The notes under the pieces are model-generated. The model did not search any database. It saw only the letters and a list, made by a program, of their open reading frames with translations, and was not told where the DNA came from. A DNA stretch of 64,000 bases from [Borrelia] lusitaniae (lineage in GTDB: Bacteria; Spirochaetota; Spirochaetia; Borreliales; Borreliaceae). The stretch is taken from the NCBI RefSeq assembly GCF_030440365.1, contig NZ_CP124050.1, positions 1-64,000 of the forward strand, read 5' to 3'. Made by a program: the position numbers and the translations under genes. Of this stretch, positions 8,321 through 17,675 are shown one piece after another (the first letter of the stretch is position 1; every line of letters begins with the position of its first letter).

Positions 8321-9178
8321 TTACACACTCAAGCAAATTTTTTCCATTATCCAATTATACAATTTAGTGCCCTTACTATAATTAGCCTCAGCAAAATCTC
8401 CCACTCTGTTCTCATAAAACAATTTTTTTGCATTCTTATCATTTCCATGATACACTGTCAAGGTATTTCTACAATGATTTAAAATATTATTTAAGATTTC
8501 AAATGCTGGAATATCACTAAATCCATCTGCAATGTAAAATATATTTTTAAAAGGAATTTGTCTTTTGCTCTTTGGCACTCTCTCATTAATCTTCTCATAA
8601 GACCCTTTATTGATTTCAAAAATAACTCTGGTTTTTATTGTATGATCTACAAAGTAACAAACACTGCTTAAAACCTTATTTTTAGAAAATTTTTCATCTC
8701 TAAGTTCATAAAATGGCATCAAATAAGAGTCTATAAACTCACATGCCCACACTTTGCTCACATAAGGCGCAATTTTGCTTCCCAAAATCATTTGCCTAAA
8801 CCCACTTGAAACAATATAAATCTTAACTTGCGAATTATTGTTTTCCAACTTTTTATTTATTCTAGATATCTCATCAAATAAATCAACAACCCCTTCAAAA
8901 AATCTTAACTTAGCACCTAAATTAAACAATACTCTATTATCTAGACTTTTAAAAAACCCCTCTCGTACATAGGTTAAAAAATGGGATAAATATATCATTT
9001 CATTAGAAATTATATTATAACCATTTTGATTATAAACATATTCTAAGCTTTCAACTTCTCTCCAAAAGGAACAAGAATCAACACAATACTCATCAAACAG
9101 CACTTGCTGCATATTACCATAAATAAGAGTATTATCAAAATCAAATATTAAAGCTACAATATTTTCTCGTTCATTCAT
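8321..9178 (-). CDS. HAD-superfamily phosphatase, SerB-like (BB0007)
   Basis: This 285-residue cytosolic protein has haloacid dehalogenase motif I as FDFDNTLIYG near residue 14 (nucleophile Asp), motif II as IVSSGF, and motif IV as YIADGFSDIPAFE. The helical cap lies between motifs I and II, as in phosphoserine-phosphatase-like members. Substrate unknown. It is divergent from cdaA; a TATAAT on the minus strand at 9197-9202 places a start about 12 bases before the ATG. Confidence 0.8.
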   Translation of the reverse strand: MNERENIVALIFDFDNTLIYGNMQQVLFDEYCVDSCSFWREVESLEYVYNQNGYNIISNEMIYLSHFLTYVREGFFKSLDNRVLFNLGAKLRFFEGVVDLFDEISRINKKLENNNSQVKIYIVSSGFRQMILGSKIAPYVSKVWACEFIDSYLMPFYELRDEKFSKNKVLSSVCYFVDHTIKTRVIFEINKGSYEKINERVPKSKRQIPFKNIFYIADGFSDIPAFEILNNILNHCRNTLTVYHGNDKNAKKLFYENRVGDFAEANYSKGTKLYNWIMEKICLSV

Positions 9179-9265
9179 AAATTCAAAAACAATTTAATTA
9201 TAAACTGTGCTATTTATATATTTTATATTATACTAATATAGGTTAATAAGTACAGTGCTTTAACA

Positions 9266-10051
9266 TTGAGTATAAAATTTGTGATAGACATAAATGATTT
9301 AAATCAAATAAAAGATACTTTTTCAAGAATTTTAGATCTAAGCTTAATTAGCATCCTGGTATATTACATATATAAAAACGTAATCAATTCCTATTCTACA
9401 AATCTATTAAAAGGAATGTTGATTATCACCTCTATAGGAATTATCTCATATTATTTAAATCTCTATACCATTAGTTGGCTGTTAAATTATATAGCCAATA
9501 TATTACCGATAACCATAGTCATACTTTTTAATCAAGAAATAAAAAAAATAATAATGCAAATTGGGAATTTCAATTTAGCTTTTAAGCTTTCAAATAAAAA
9601 AGAAGAAACTTTAAAAGTTATTTCTGAAATCCTAAAAGCAGTTAAACACCTGTCTGAAAACAAATCTGGCAGCCTAATATGCATAGAAAAAAAAATACAA
9701 CTGGATCAAATAATAAACAAAGGAACTAAAATTGATGCACTAATATCTAGTGAGCTGATAATATCACTATTTGAACGCGAAACACCTCTTCACGATGGAG
9801 CTATAATAATTAGTAAAAATAAATTAAAATATGCAGGCTCATTTTTACCATTATCTAATGTTGATTCTATTAGCAAAGCATTTGGAACAAGACATAGAGC
9901 AGGACTTGGGATTTCTGAAAATTCTGATGCAATAACAATAATAACCTCTGAGGAGACCGGGTCTATTTCTATTACAATCAATGCAAAATTAGAATACAAT
10001 TTAAGCTTAAACGAAATTAGAAATAAATTGAATCTCGAGCTAATAGAGTAA
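9266..10051 (+). CDS. cdaA: diadenylate cyclase CdaA (BB0008)
   Basis: This 261-residue membrane enzyme makes c-di-AMP from two ATP. Three N-terminal transmembrane helices (about residues 24-90) precede a DAC domain with both signature motifs, DGA at 177-179 (PLHDGAIII) and RHR at 209-211 (GTRHRAGLG). The start is a TTG; no good Shine-Dalgarno precedes it, and a GTG five codons later is an alternative. It is the first gene of a tight seven-gene operon, followed after four bases by its usual partner, a YbbR-domain (CdaR) gene. The phosphodiesterase is not in this window. Confidence 0.93.
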   Translation: MSIKFVIDINDLNQIKDTFSRILDLSLISILVYYIYKNVINSYSTNLLKGMLIITSIGIISYYLNLYTISWLLNYIANILPITIVILFNQEIKKIIMQIGNFNLAFKLSNKKEETLKVISEILKAVKHLSENKSGSLICIEKKIQLDQIINKGTKIDALISSELIISLFERETPLHDGAIIISKNKLKYAGSFLPLSNVDSISKAFGTRHRAGLGISENSDAITIITSEETGSISITINAKLEYNLSLNEIRNKLNLELIE

Positions 10052-10055
10052 AGTA

Positions 10056-11060
10056 ATGAAAATAAGCAAAAAAATAGCAAATATAATAAAGCTACTATTT
10101 GATGATTGGCAAAATAAAGCTATTTCTATTTTAATAGCTATTCTAATGTTTGTAGCATTTCATTTCAATAAAATAGAATCAATAACAACTGAAAAAGAAT
10201 TCAAAATTATCTTGAATGATCAAATAGCTCTTGGAAAAATTCCCGACTTTAGCAAAGTCAAGATTACAATAAAAGTCAACAAAGATGACTTAAAATACCT
10301 TGATCTTAATAAAATAATATTATTTATTGAAGCATCAAAAATAAAGATTCCTGGAAAATATAAGCTACCAATAAAAATAAAAAATCTCAACTCAATACAC
10401 ATTGCAGAATACAAACTTTCAAAAACAAATGTTTTACTAAATCTTGATAACAAAATCTCTAAATTAGTTAAAATAGAACCTAAGTTTAAACTTATAGAAA
10501 AAGATGGCAAGGGAGAATATTTTATTGCAAAATACAATATACTACCCGAACATTTATTAGTATATGGCCCCGAACAAGAACTAAAAAAAATAAACACTAT
10601 TCAAACCAACATAAAAGAATTTGATACAAGAACCCTATTTGTATCAGATTATCTTGAAGTAGTTCCTCCAAATCCCCTAGTTGTATTTGAAAAAAGTCAT
10701 GTGGTAATCAATATTTATTTAAACAAAAAATATTCAAACACAACAATAAAATCTCCTAATCTTATTTTTAATAATCTAAAAAATGGTCTTGAAATTAAAG
10801 ATAAAGAAAAAATAATAAACCCAGAAAACAAAATATTTGTAAAAATAAAAACAAGACTTTCTGAAAAACAAATTAAAAACCATATAAACAATCAAAATAT
10901 AAGCCTTGCTTTTGATTTATCAGATATAAAAACCCCAGGAATTTACAATATTCCCACAAATATAATTCTTAAAGAGAATATCAATGAAACAGAAATATAT
11001 GATTATGAACCCAAAAAAATAAAAATAGAAATAATTGAAAGCTCAGAGATCAAGCCATGA
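10056..11060 (+). CDS. YbbR-domain protein, CdaR-like regulator of CdaA (BB0009)
   Basis: 334 residues with one N-terminal membrane helix (about 18-35, [16 protein letters not shown] after the typical DDW lead-in), then an extracytoplasmic region of YbbR-like beta repeats with motifs such as [12 protein letters not shown]. In other bacteria CdaR binds CdaA and tunes c-di-AMP output. The gene order cdaA-ybbR supports the same role. It overlaps acpS by four bases. The sequence is strongly Lys/Ile/Asn rich, like other plus-strand genes here. Confidence 0.85.
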   Translation: MKISKKIANIIKLLFDDWQNKAISILIAILMFVAFHFNKIESITTEKEFKIILNDQIALGKIPDFSKVKITIKVNKDDLKYLDLNKIILFIEASKIKIPGKYKLPIKIKNLNSIHIAEYKLSKTNVLLNLDNKISKLVKIEPKFKLIEKDGKGEYFIAKYNILPEHLLVYGPEQELKKINTIQTNIKEFDTRTLFVSDYLEVVPPNPLVVFEKSHVVINIYLNKKYSNTTIKSPNLIFNNLKNGLEIKDKEKIINPENKIFVKIKTRLSEKQIKNHINNQNISLAFDLSDIKTPGIYNIPTNIILKENINETEIYDYEPKKIKIEIIESSEIKP

Positions 11061-11431
11061 AGTCAATAGGATGTGATATAATAAAAGTTGAAAGATTAAA
11101 AAATTTTTTAGAAAATAAAAAAAAAATGGAGAGATTCTTTACACATAACGAAATTGAAAATCTTAAATTAAAAGGGGGCAGCATTATAGAAAGTTTAGCT
11201 GGAAAATTTGCAGCTAAAGAATCTTTAATTAAAGCATTAAGCCCACTGTTGCAATATAAAATAAATTATGGGCTTAAAGACATTGAGGTAATAAAATCTG
11301 TAAAAGGAAATGCAAAATTTTGCTTGCATAATGAAATTGAAAAATTTGTAATAAAAATGAATTTAAAACTATACCTAACAATATCCCATGAAAAGGAGTA
11401 CGCTATTGCATTTGTAATGGTAGAAAATTAA
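11057..11431 (+). CDS. acpS: holo-[acyl-carrier-protein] synthase (BB0010)
   Basis: 124 residues, the normal AcpS length. [14 protein letters not shown] carries the metal-binding Asp7, and [13 protein letters not shown] carries the catalytic/metal Glu in the K-E-S signature. It transfers phosphopantetheine from CoA to an acyl carrier protein. It overlaps the YbbR gene by an ATGA junction, so translation is probably coupled. Borrelia has a reduced lipid pathway, so the ACP-dependent process served is not clear from this window. Confidence 0.92.
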   Translation: MKSIGCDIIKVERLKNFLENKKKMERFFTHNEIENLKLKGGSIIESLAGKFAAKESLIKALSPLLQYKINYGLKDIEVIKSVKGNAKFCLHNEIEKFVIKMNLKLYLTISHEKEYAIAFVMVEN

Positions 11432-11434
11432 TTC

Positions 11435-12283
11435 ATGAAAAAAATATCATATTTTACAAAAGAAAAAATTGAATGCCCTATATGTTCTTTTAAATTTCAA
11501 AAAGAAGAACTTTTGACTGGAAGTAGTAGATTAATAGCTGGGGAGTTAAAAATTGATCTAAAAAGAGAATATATAAAAAACAACAAATATGGCAATATTT
11601 ATCCTAGAATATATTCTGTAACAGTATGTCCAAAGTGCTACTTTGCAACATTCCCAAACGAATTTAATTCAATCCTTTCAATCTCTAAAAACAAAAAAGA
11701 AATTTTGCAAAATAAAAAATCTGAAAGAAAAAAAATAAATGCGATTTTTGATGACATGATAAACTTCAGCAAATCTAGAACATTAAAAGAAGGTGCTGCA
11801 AGTTATATTCTTGCTATGCTATGTTATGAGCATCTTGAAAAGAATTATAACCCCACACTAAATCAAGCAAAATCAGCAATAAGAGCCGCTTGGATATTTG
11901 AAGACCTTGAAAAAGAAGAACCAAACAAAAACTATAATTATCTTCAAAAAATATTTTACCACAAAGCTGCATATCTTTATAAACTAGTTATAGAAAAAGA
12001 CAAAGACAATTCAGAACCTGTTAGCGCATCAACCATATTTGGCCCAGATACAGATAAAAATTATGGCTATGACAGCGTTCTCTACTTATCAGGTCTTTTA
12101 GAATACTTTTATGGAAATAAAGACAATAAAGAATATAGATACAAACAATTAAACGACATAAAAATCACTCTTTCTAAAATAGCAGGAATGGGCAAATCTT
12201 CAAAAGAAAAACCTTCAATACTTTTAGATAAAATCAAAGAAGTTTACTTTAAAATATCAAAGGAAATGAAAAATCTTAAATAA
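11435..12283 (+). CDS. DUF2225 protein with zinc-type Cys pairs (BB0011)
   Basis: 282 residues. Two Cys pairs near the N-terminus (ECPICSFKF and VCPKCYFATFPNEF) form a likely zinc ribbon split by a strand-rich insert; the rest is predicted helical, TPR-like. This matches the DUF2225 family, common in spirochetes and Firmicutes and of unknown function. It sits three bases after acpS and abuts truA with no gap, so it belongs to the cdaA-priA operon. Confidence 0.75.
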   Translation: MKKISYFTKEKIECPICSFKFQKEELLTGSSRLIAGELKIDLKREYIKNNKYGNIYPRIYSVTVCPKCYFATFPNEFNSILSISKNKKEILQNKKSERKKINAIFDDMINFSKSRTLKEGAASYILAMLCYEHLEKNYNPTLNQAKSAIRAAWIFEDLEKEEPNKNYNYLQKIFYHKAAYLYKLVIEKDKDNSEPVSASTIFGPDTDKNYGYDSVLYLSGLLEYFYGNKDNKEYRYKQLNDIKITLSKIAGMGKSSKEKPSILLDKIKEVYFKISKEMKNLK

Positions 12284-13024
12284 ATGAAAAAAATATTAGC
12301 TGAAATAGCTTATGATGGATCTAAATACCATGGATTTCAAATACAACCAACAAAGCCTACAGTTCAAGGAGAAATTGAAAAAGCTTTGATGAAAATCAAC
12401 AAAAAAAAAGCAAAGATTCATTCATCTGGAAGAACAGATAAAGGAGTTCATGCTAAAAAACAAATAATAACTTTTAATATAAATGTCAATATTCAGCTAA
12501 ACAATCTGAAAAAAGCTTTAAATGCAATACTGTTAAAAAACAGTATAAAAATACTAAAACTAAAGTATGTAAAAAATTCATTTCATCCTCGTTTTAACGC
12601 TCAAAAAAGAAAATACAGTTACTGCATATTAAACAGCGACAACTACTACCCCTGGGAAAGCTATCAAGCTCACTATGTAAATAAAAAACTAAATATAAGC
12701 AATTTAAATCAAATGGCTAAAATATTAATTGGAAACCATGATTTTACCACATTTTCATGTAAAAAAGATAAAAGCAAATCCAAATTTAGGCATATACATT
12801 TTGCTAAATTTAAAAAAAGGGGAAAATATATTATTTTTGAAATAATAGGATCTTCTTTTTTGTGGAAAATGGTAAGATCAATAATAGGTACAATGCTTGA
12901 TATCGAAATAAAAAACGAATCAATTTATACTTTTGAAACAATACTAAAATCAAAAAATAGAAACCTTGCAAGAACAACTGCACCCGCAAATGCTTTATTT
13001 TTAGACAAGGTTTACTATGAATAA
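12284..13024 (+). CDS. truA: tRNA pseudouridine(38-40) synthase TruA (BB0012)
   Basis: 246 residues. The catalytic Asp lies in SSGRTDKGVHA (about residue 52), preceded by the typical opening ILAEIAYDGSKYHGFQIQP. C-terminal motifs FLWKMVRSIIGTML and TAPANALFLDKVYY are those of TruA. It modifies the anticodon arm of tRNAs in the cytosol. The ATG follows the preceding stop directly, and the end overlaps the next gene by eight bases. Confidence 0.94.
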   Translation: MKKILAEIAYDGSKYHGFQIQPTKPTVQGEIEKALMKINKKKAKIHSSGRTDKGVHAKKQIITFNINVNIQLNNLKKALNAILLKNSIKILKLKYVKNSFHPRFNAQKRKYSYCILNSDNYYPWESYQAHYVNKKLNISNLNQMAKILIGNHDFTTFSCKKDKSKSKFRHIHFAKFKKRGKYIIFEIIGSSFLWKMVRSIIGTMLDIEIKNESIYTFETILKSKNRNLARTTAPANALFLDKVYYE

Positions 13025-13610
13025 CAGCATTTTAACTAAAAAACTTTTTTTACTTAAAATACTTAAAAATAACATTGAAGGCAAAATTACAGAAAATTTT
13101 GAAAAAATAAATAATGATATTAAACAAAAAATAGAAAAAGTTAAAATTTATCAAAAAAATGAAAATAGCAAAGAACAACCTACAAAAGTCCCTGTAAAAA
13201 ACGAAAATCTAACAAATCTATTACCAAATAATAGCCTACAAGAAAGAAATATCAACAATCATATCATAATATATGTAAACAAAAACTATCTCAACGAAGA
13301 TTCAAGAAATGTTATAGCAAAATGGTGCAAAAGCATAAACATATACAATTATAAAATAATAGATACTATTGAATCACTTAACTTAGAAATCAGTAATAAA
13401 AACCCTAAAGCAATTTTATCTTGCGAAGAAATAGATTTTTTCTTAAATCAACCGTTAAGAATTCAAATTATAAGGGGAATAGAGCTGAGATTTAAAGGTA
13501 TTCCATTAGTTTTCACATACCTTCCTACAAATCAAATAAAAAATCCAGAATTAAAAAAAGAAATATGGCAAGATTTAAAAATAATAAAAGGCATAATAAA
13601 ATATGGCTGA
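13017..13610 (+). CDS. uracil-DNA-glycosylase-fold-like protein lacking catalytic residues (BB0013)
   Basis: 197 residues. The N-terminal 75 are lysine/asparagine-rich and probably disordered or coiled. The C-terminal half resembles the end of family-4/5 uracil-DNA glycosylases: NPKAILSCEE like the NPK-hhh-LG strand, then GIPLVFTYLPTNQIKNPELK and IWQDLKII. In active enzymes this motif is T-x-HP-x-x-LLR-x-P-x-x-K-x-x-x-W-x-DL. The catalytic-motif His is Leu169 here, and the four iron-sulfur cysteines are absent (only Cys104 and Cys136). I infer a pseudoenzyme or a structural relative. Eight-base overlaps with truA and priA tie its expression to both. Confidence 0.55.
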   Translation: MNNSILTKKLFLLKILKNNIEGKITENFEKINNDIKQKIEKVKIYQKNENSKEQPTKVPVKNENLTNLLPNNSLQERNINNHIIIYVNKNYLNEDSRNVIAKWCKSINIYNYKIIDTIESLNLEISNKNPKAILSCEEIDFFLNQPLRIQIIRGIELRFKGIPLVFTYLPTNQIKNPELKKEIWQDLKIIKGIIKYG

Positions 13611-15591
13611 ACATTATCATTCAACTTATTACTATGAAATTGCAATAAATATTCCTTTAAATAAACTTTTTTTTTACAGGTTCAACTTGAATCTAGAAAT
13701 TGGAATAAGAGTAATGGTTAATTTTAATGGCTCTAATAAAATTGGAATAATTATTAAAAAATATTTTGAAAACGAATTCAAAGAAAAATTTGAATTCAAA
13801 ATAAAAGAAATTATTAAAATAATAGATAAAACTCAAATAATAACAGAACATAACATTAATTTAGCACATTGGATTAGTAAAAAAACATTTTCAAGCTTTG
13901 GAGAAACTTTATTCTTTGGATTACCCAAAAGTTCAAAATCTGAAAAAAATCAAGCATTGCCTTCAATAAATGAGTATTCGCATCCTGATCATAAAAAGTA
14001 CCTTAAGCTAAACAACGAACAACAAAATATTTACAAAGAAATTATTGGATCAAAAACAAATAACGTTTTTTACCTTTTTGGAATACCTGGATCTGGAAAA
14101 ACTGAAATATTTATCAAATTGTGTGAATACTACTTAACATTAGAACAACAAGTACTTTTTTTAATTCCTGAAATATCATTAGGACATCAAATAATAAAAA
14201 GAATAAAATATGCATTAAATATGCATCATAAAATTTATGAATATAACTCTAAAGTTCCAAACTCTAATAAAAATTTAATATGGAATAAAGTCAAAAATGG
14301 AGAAAGCCTGGTTGTTGTTGGAATTAAAAGTGTGCTAATGCTACCTTTTACCAAATTAAAATTAATAATTATGGACGAAGAACACGAAACTACATACAAA
14401 TCTGAAAATACTCCAAGATTTCACTCAAGACACATATCATTTTTTTTGCAAAAAAAATTTAATGCTAAATTTATAATGGGAAGCGCAACACCTTCTCTTG
14501 AAGCGTACCACGCAATGAAACATAACCAAATAAAAAAAATATTAATGCAAAACAAATTCTCTAAAAGCAAAATAAAAGATATAAAAATAATAAATATGAA
14601 AAAAGAACCTGGCACAATTTCATCAGAGCTATTATACAGTATACAAAAAAGTTTAAATGAAAAAAGACAATCTTTAATTTTCATTAATAAAAGAGGATAT
14701 CTAAAAAATCTTGAATGCAACGAATGCGGACATACAATTTGTTGTCCAAATTGCTCATTTAGTTTGATTTACTACAAAAAAGAAAACAAACTTTTATGCC
14801 ACTATTGTAGCTATAAAACAAAAACAGTAAGTCATTGCCCTAAATGCGAATCAAAAGACATTAAATACAAAACTTATGGAATTCAACTTGTTGAAAAAGA
14901 ATTAAAAAAATTTTTACCAAATGCAAAAATTGCAAGAATAGATTCCGATATTACAAAAATGGAAAATATAGATTCAATAAATAAGTTTGAAAACAAAGAA
15001 ATAGACATACTTATCGGAACACAAATCATCGCAAAAGGATTCAATTTTGAAAATATAAAAACACTAGGTATAATCAACGCAGACATTGGAATAGGATTAC
15101 CTGATTTTAGAAGCAGCGAAAGAATTTTTACAACACTCTCACAAATTATGGGAAGAGCTGCAAGATTTAAAGATGACAATACAATTATCATACAAACAAA
15201 AAATCCTAATTATTATGCCATAAAGTATGCTTATAATAACCAATATGAACAATTTTACGAACAAGAACTAGATATACGAAAAAAATTAGACTATCCTCCG
15301 TTTAAAAAAATCATTAGAATAATATTTAGAAGCAAAAATGAAAAATCTGTTAAACAAAAATGTTGGGAATTTTTTGACAAATCTAGAGAATTTTTGCAAG
15401 AAGGAATTGAGCACTTAGGTCCATCAGAAGCTATTATGAAGAAAATATCTAAAAATTACAGATACAATATAATATACTTGTCAAAATCCTACAGCTTACT
15501 TGAACAACTGGTTAACAAGACAAAAGAAAAGGTAAAAATAACAAATACTGTTTACATCGAAATAGATTATTATCCAATATCATTAATTTAA
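13603..15591 (+). CDS. priA: primosomal replication protein N', helicase PriA (BB0014)
   Basis: 662 residues. The N-terminal DNA-binding region is followed by a superfamily-2 helicase core with Walker [12 protein letters not shown] (about 158-168), Walker [15 protein letters not shown], and SATPSLEAY. The zinc-binding insert has eight Cys in CNECG, CCPNC, CHYC and CPKC pairs. The C-terminal core has [15 protein letters not shown] and QIMGRAARF. PriA restarts stalled forks. It ends the cdaA operon. Its stop codon shares a TTAA with the stop of the convergent udk gene. Confidence 0.95.
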   Translation: MAEHYHSTYYYEIAINIPLNKLFFYRFNLNLEIGIRVMVNFNGSNKIGIIIKKYFENEFKEKFEFKIKEIIKIIDKTQIITEHNINLAHWISKKTFSSFGETLFFGLPKSSKSEKNQALPSINEYSHPDHKKYLKLNNEQQNIYKEIIGSKTNNVFYLFGIPGSGKTEIFIKLCEYYLTLEQQVLFLIPEISLGHQIIKRIKYALNMHHKIYEYNSKVPNSNKNLIWNKVKNGESLVVVGIKSVLMLPFTKLKLIIMDEEHETTYKSENTPRFHSRHISFFLQKKFNAKFIMGSATPSLEAYHAMKHNQIKKILMQNKFSKSKIKDIKIINMKKEPGTISSELLYSIQKSLNEKRQSLIFINKRGYLKNLECNECGHTICCPNCSFSLIYYKKENKLLCHYCSYKTKTVSHCPKCESKDIKYKTYGIQLVEKELKKFLPNAKIARIDSDITKMENIDSINKFENKEIDILIGTQIIAKGFNFENIKTLGIINADIGIGLPDFRSSERIFTTLSQIMGRAARFKDDNTIIIQTKNPNYYAIKYAYNNQYEQFYEQELDIRKKLDYPPFKKIIRIIFRSKNEKSVKQKCWEFFDKSREFLQEGIEHLGPSEAIMKKISKNYRYNIIYLSKSYSLLEQLVNKTKEKVKITNTVYIEIDYYPISLI

Positions 15592-16211
15592 ATAAAATCT
15601 AGCCCTTCTTTACTTAAAGACTTAAGAAACGTTGAGAGCACATAAAGTGCTTTATCATTGTGACCTCCCTCAGGAATAATAAGATCAGCATATTCTTTAG
15701 TAGGCTCAATAAACCTATAATAACCCCATCTGGTGGTACTTAAATATTGATCAATAACCGACTCTAACGTACGTCCTCTTTTAGAAATATCTCTTCTCAA
15801 ACGCCTAATAAATCTAATATCATTTGGGGTATCAATATATATTTTAAGATCTATTAAATTTCTTATTCTCTCCTCAACAAAAATCATAATACCTTCAACA
15901 ATAACAACAGGAGTTGGAACAACCAAAACCGTTTTAAGTTGCCTTTTATGATTAATAAAGTCGTAAAGGGGCATATCTATTGGACTATTTTTTTTTAAAT
16001 TTTTCAAATGTTCATAAAACAAATTATTATCAAAAGCATCCGGATGATCAAAATTTACCTTAGAAAACTCATATTCATAATCACCTACACTCTTATAGTA
16101 ATTATCTTGAGAAATAAGGACAAACTCTGGAATAAACTCACTAATCTTGCTTACAACTGTAGTTTTTCCGCTTCCAGAACCACCAGATATCCCAATAATC
16201 TTAGCCATCAA
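15588..16211 (-). CDS. udk: uridine kinase (BB0015)
   Basis: 207 residues. The P-loop [13 protein letters not shown] is at residues 7-19, and later motifs are [29 protein letters not shown] and [12 protein letters not shown], all typical of uridine/cytidine kinase. It phosphorylates uridine or cytidine for pyrimidine salvage, needed because the genus lacks de novo pyrimidine synthesis. Two Met codons open the frame; either may start. The gene directly follows the rhodanese-like gene, with no spacer. Confidence 0.93.
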   Translation of the reverse strand: MMAKIIGISGGSGSGKTTVVSKISEFIPEFVLISQDNYYKSVGDYEYEFSKVNFDHPDAFDNNLFYEHLKNLKKNSPIDMPLYDFINHKRQLKTVLVVPTPVVIVEGIMIFVEERIRNLIDLKIYIDTPNDIRFIRRLRRDISKRGRTLESVIDQYLSTTRWGYYRFIEPTKEYADLIIPEGGHNDKALYVLSTFLKSLSKEGLDFI

Positions 16212-16601
16212 CTAACTTCTTTTTTCCGTTTGTGGCATGTCTTTCAAAGTGCCAGCCACAAACACATTCTTAAATCCCATGCTTTTTAAAACTTTTTTAG
16301 CCTCATAAGACTTATTAAAACTTTTACCATAAACAATTATTTGGGACTCAAAATCACCCAATTTATCCTTTTTAGCAAATAAATTATTAAAAGGAATGTT
16401 AATCGATTTTGAATAATGAGATTTACTATATTCTTTGGGAGATCTAATATCTAAAATTTTTGCTCCATTTTTGATTTTTTCCAACAAAAACAGATTTGCC
16501 CTTTTCATCCTAAGGACAATAAAAAACCAAATATAAAAAAAAAGCAGAACTAATAATAATATAAATTTTGCATAATTCATCGCCATAGCTTTCATGAACA
16601 T
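16212..16601 (-). CDS. glpE: membrane-anchored rhodanese-like protein without the catalytic Cys (BB0016)
   Basis: 129 residues. One N-terminal membrane helix (about 11-30) leads into a rhodanese domain: KILDIRSPKEYSKSHYSKSINIP is the usual D-x-R-x-x-x-E-x-x-x-x-H-x-x-x-A-x-N-h-P pattern. At the active-site loop, normally YC-x-x-G-x-R-S, the sequence reads VYGKSFNKSYEA, with Gly92 in the Cys position. Sulfur transfer by the standard mechanism is therefore unlikely. No Cys exists elsewhere in the domain. It abuts udk. The glpE name follows older annotation and should be used cautiously. Confidence 0.78.
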   Translation of the reverse strand: MFMKAMAMNYAKFILLLVLLFFYIWFFIVLRMKRANLFLLEKIKNGAKILDIRSPKEYSKSHYSKSINIPFNNLFAKKDKLGDFESQIIVYGKSFNKSYEAKKVLKSMGFKNVFVAGTLKDMPQTEKRS

Positions 16602-16709
16602 AATATCAAAAAAAATAAAAAAAGGGAATAAAATTGTTTTTTTTGTAAATTTAATATAGAATTCAAATAAATTACTAATTTATAGCTTAAAAGTAACTCT
16701 AGAGTTAAA

Positions 16710-17675
16710 ATGAAAAAGAAAAAAAAGATACGTTGTCGCAGAATTAAAAAAAAACTTAAACTATTATTTATAATACTAGCAAAAAAATTAAAAACTATAG
16801 CTAAAAATCCCAAATTAATATTTGATAGCACAATCCAAATAACTTTAGGCTCTGCACTAATGGCAATTTCTACAAATGTTTTATATATTCCTCATGGACT
16901 TCTTAGTGGGGGAATTGGGGGCATTTCATTAATGCTACATTACCTGTTAAGCTTCAATTTAGGATGGACAATATTTGCATTAAACATTCCATTATTTCTT
17001 ATTGGAATAAAATTTTTAAATATAACATTCATCATTCAAAGTTGGATTTCAATGGGATTATATTCTATTATCATAAACTACTCTCAGTTTTTACAAAATA
17101 AAATACATCTCAACGATATGATGCTTGTATCAATACTAGCTGGGCTTATTTCTGGACTTGGACTTGGACTAATATTTAAAGGTAAGGGATCTTCAGGAGG
17201 ATCAGATATAATTGCGATGATCATTAAAGAAAAATATTCAATTAGCATTGGAACAACAAACTTCATAGTTAATCTAGCAGTATTAATACTTGCAACCTTT
17301 TTCTTTAATATTGAAATCGCTCTTTATACACTAATAGCATCATTTGTAACATCTATCATGACAGATAAAACAAGCACCGGATTTGGTAATCAAAAAGCAA
17401 TATTAATCATTTCGGATAAAGGAAAAGAAATTGCCTATCTTCTTACAAACAAGTTAAAATTAGCTGCTACATTAATAGACGGAAAAGGAGCTTGGGCAGG
17501 AACAGAAAAAACTATAGTATTTATAGTAGTTCCAATAATGCGTTTATCAAGAATTAAGTATATATCACAAAAAGTTGATCCAAATTGTTTCATTACTGTT
17601 ATTAATACTAATGAAATTACTGGGGGCAAAAAAATAACTGACTCAATCTCATTAAAACAAGAAATTTTAAATTAA
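16710..17675 (+). CDS. YitT family membrane protein with C-terminal DUF2179 (BB0017)
   Basis: 321 residues. A highly basic N-terminus (MKKKKKIRCRRIKKKLK) precedes five or six membrane helices with the glycine-rich family loops LLSGGIGGISLML and FKGKGSSGGSDIIAMI. After residue about 225 there is a soluble DUF2179 domain (LIDGKGAWAGTEKTIVFIVV...ITVINTNEITGG). Function is unknown in the family; the last domain may bind a ligand. It is divergent from the rhodanese gene; AGAG before the ATG is a weak ribosome site. Its stop shares TTAA with the convergent rluD stop. Confidence 0.82.
   Translation: MKKKKKIRCRRIKKKLKLLFIILAKKLKTIAKNPKLIFDSTIQITLGSALMAISTNVLYIPHGLLSGGIGGISLMLHYLLSFNLGWTIFALNIPLFLIGIKFLNITFIIQSWISMGLYSIIINYSQFLQNKIHLNDMMLVSILAGLISGLGLGLIFKGKGSSGGSDIIAMIIKEKYSISIGTTNFIVNLAVLILATFFFNIEIALYTLIASFVTSIMTDKTSTGFGNQKAILIISDKGKEIAYLLTNKLKLAATLIDGKGAWAGTEKTIVFIVVPIMRLSRIKYISQKVDPNCFITVINTNEITGGKKITDSISLKQEILN

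Noticed and set aside
9179-9265. Origin or partition site in the AT-rich divergent spacer
   Set aside because: Only short AT stretches and -10-like hexamers are present; no DnaA-box clusters or parS-like repeats, and strand bias indicates that the origin lies far to the right.
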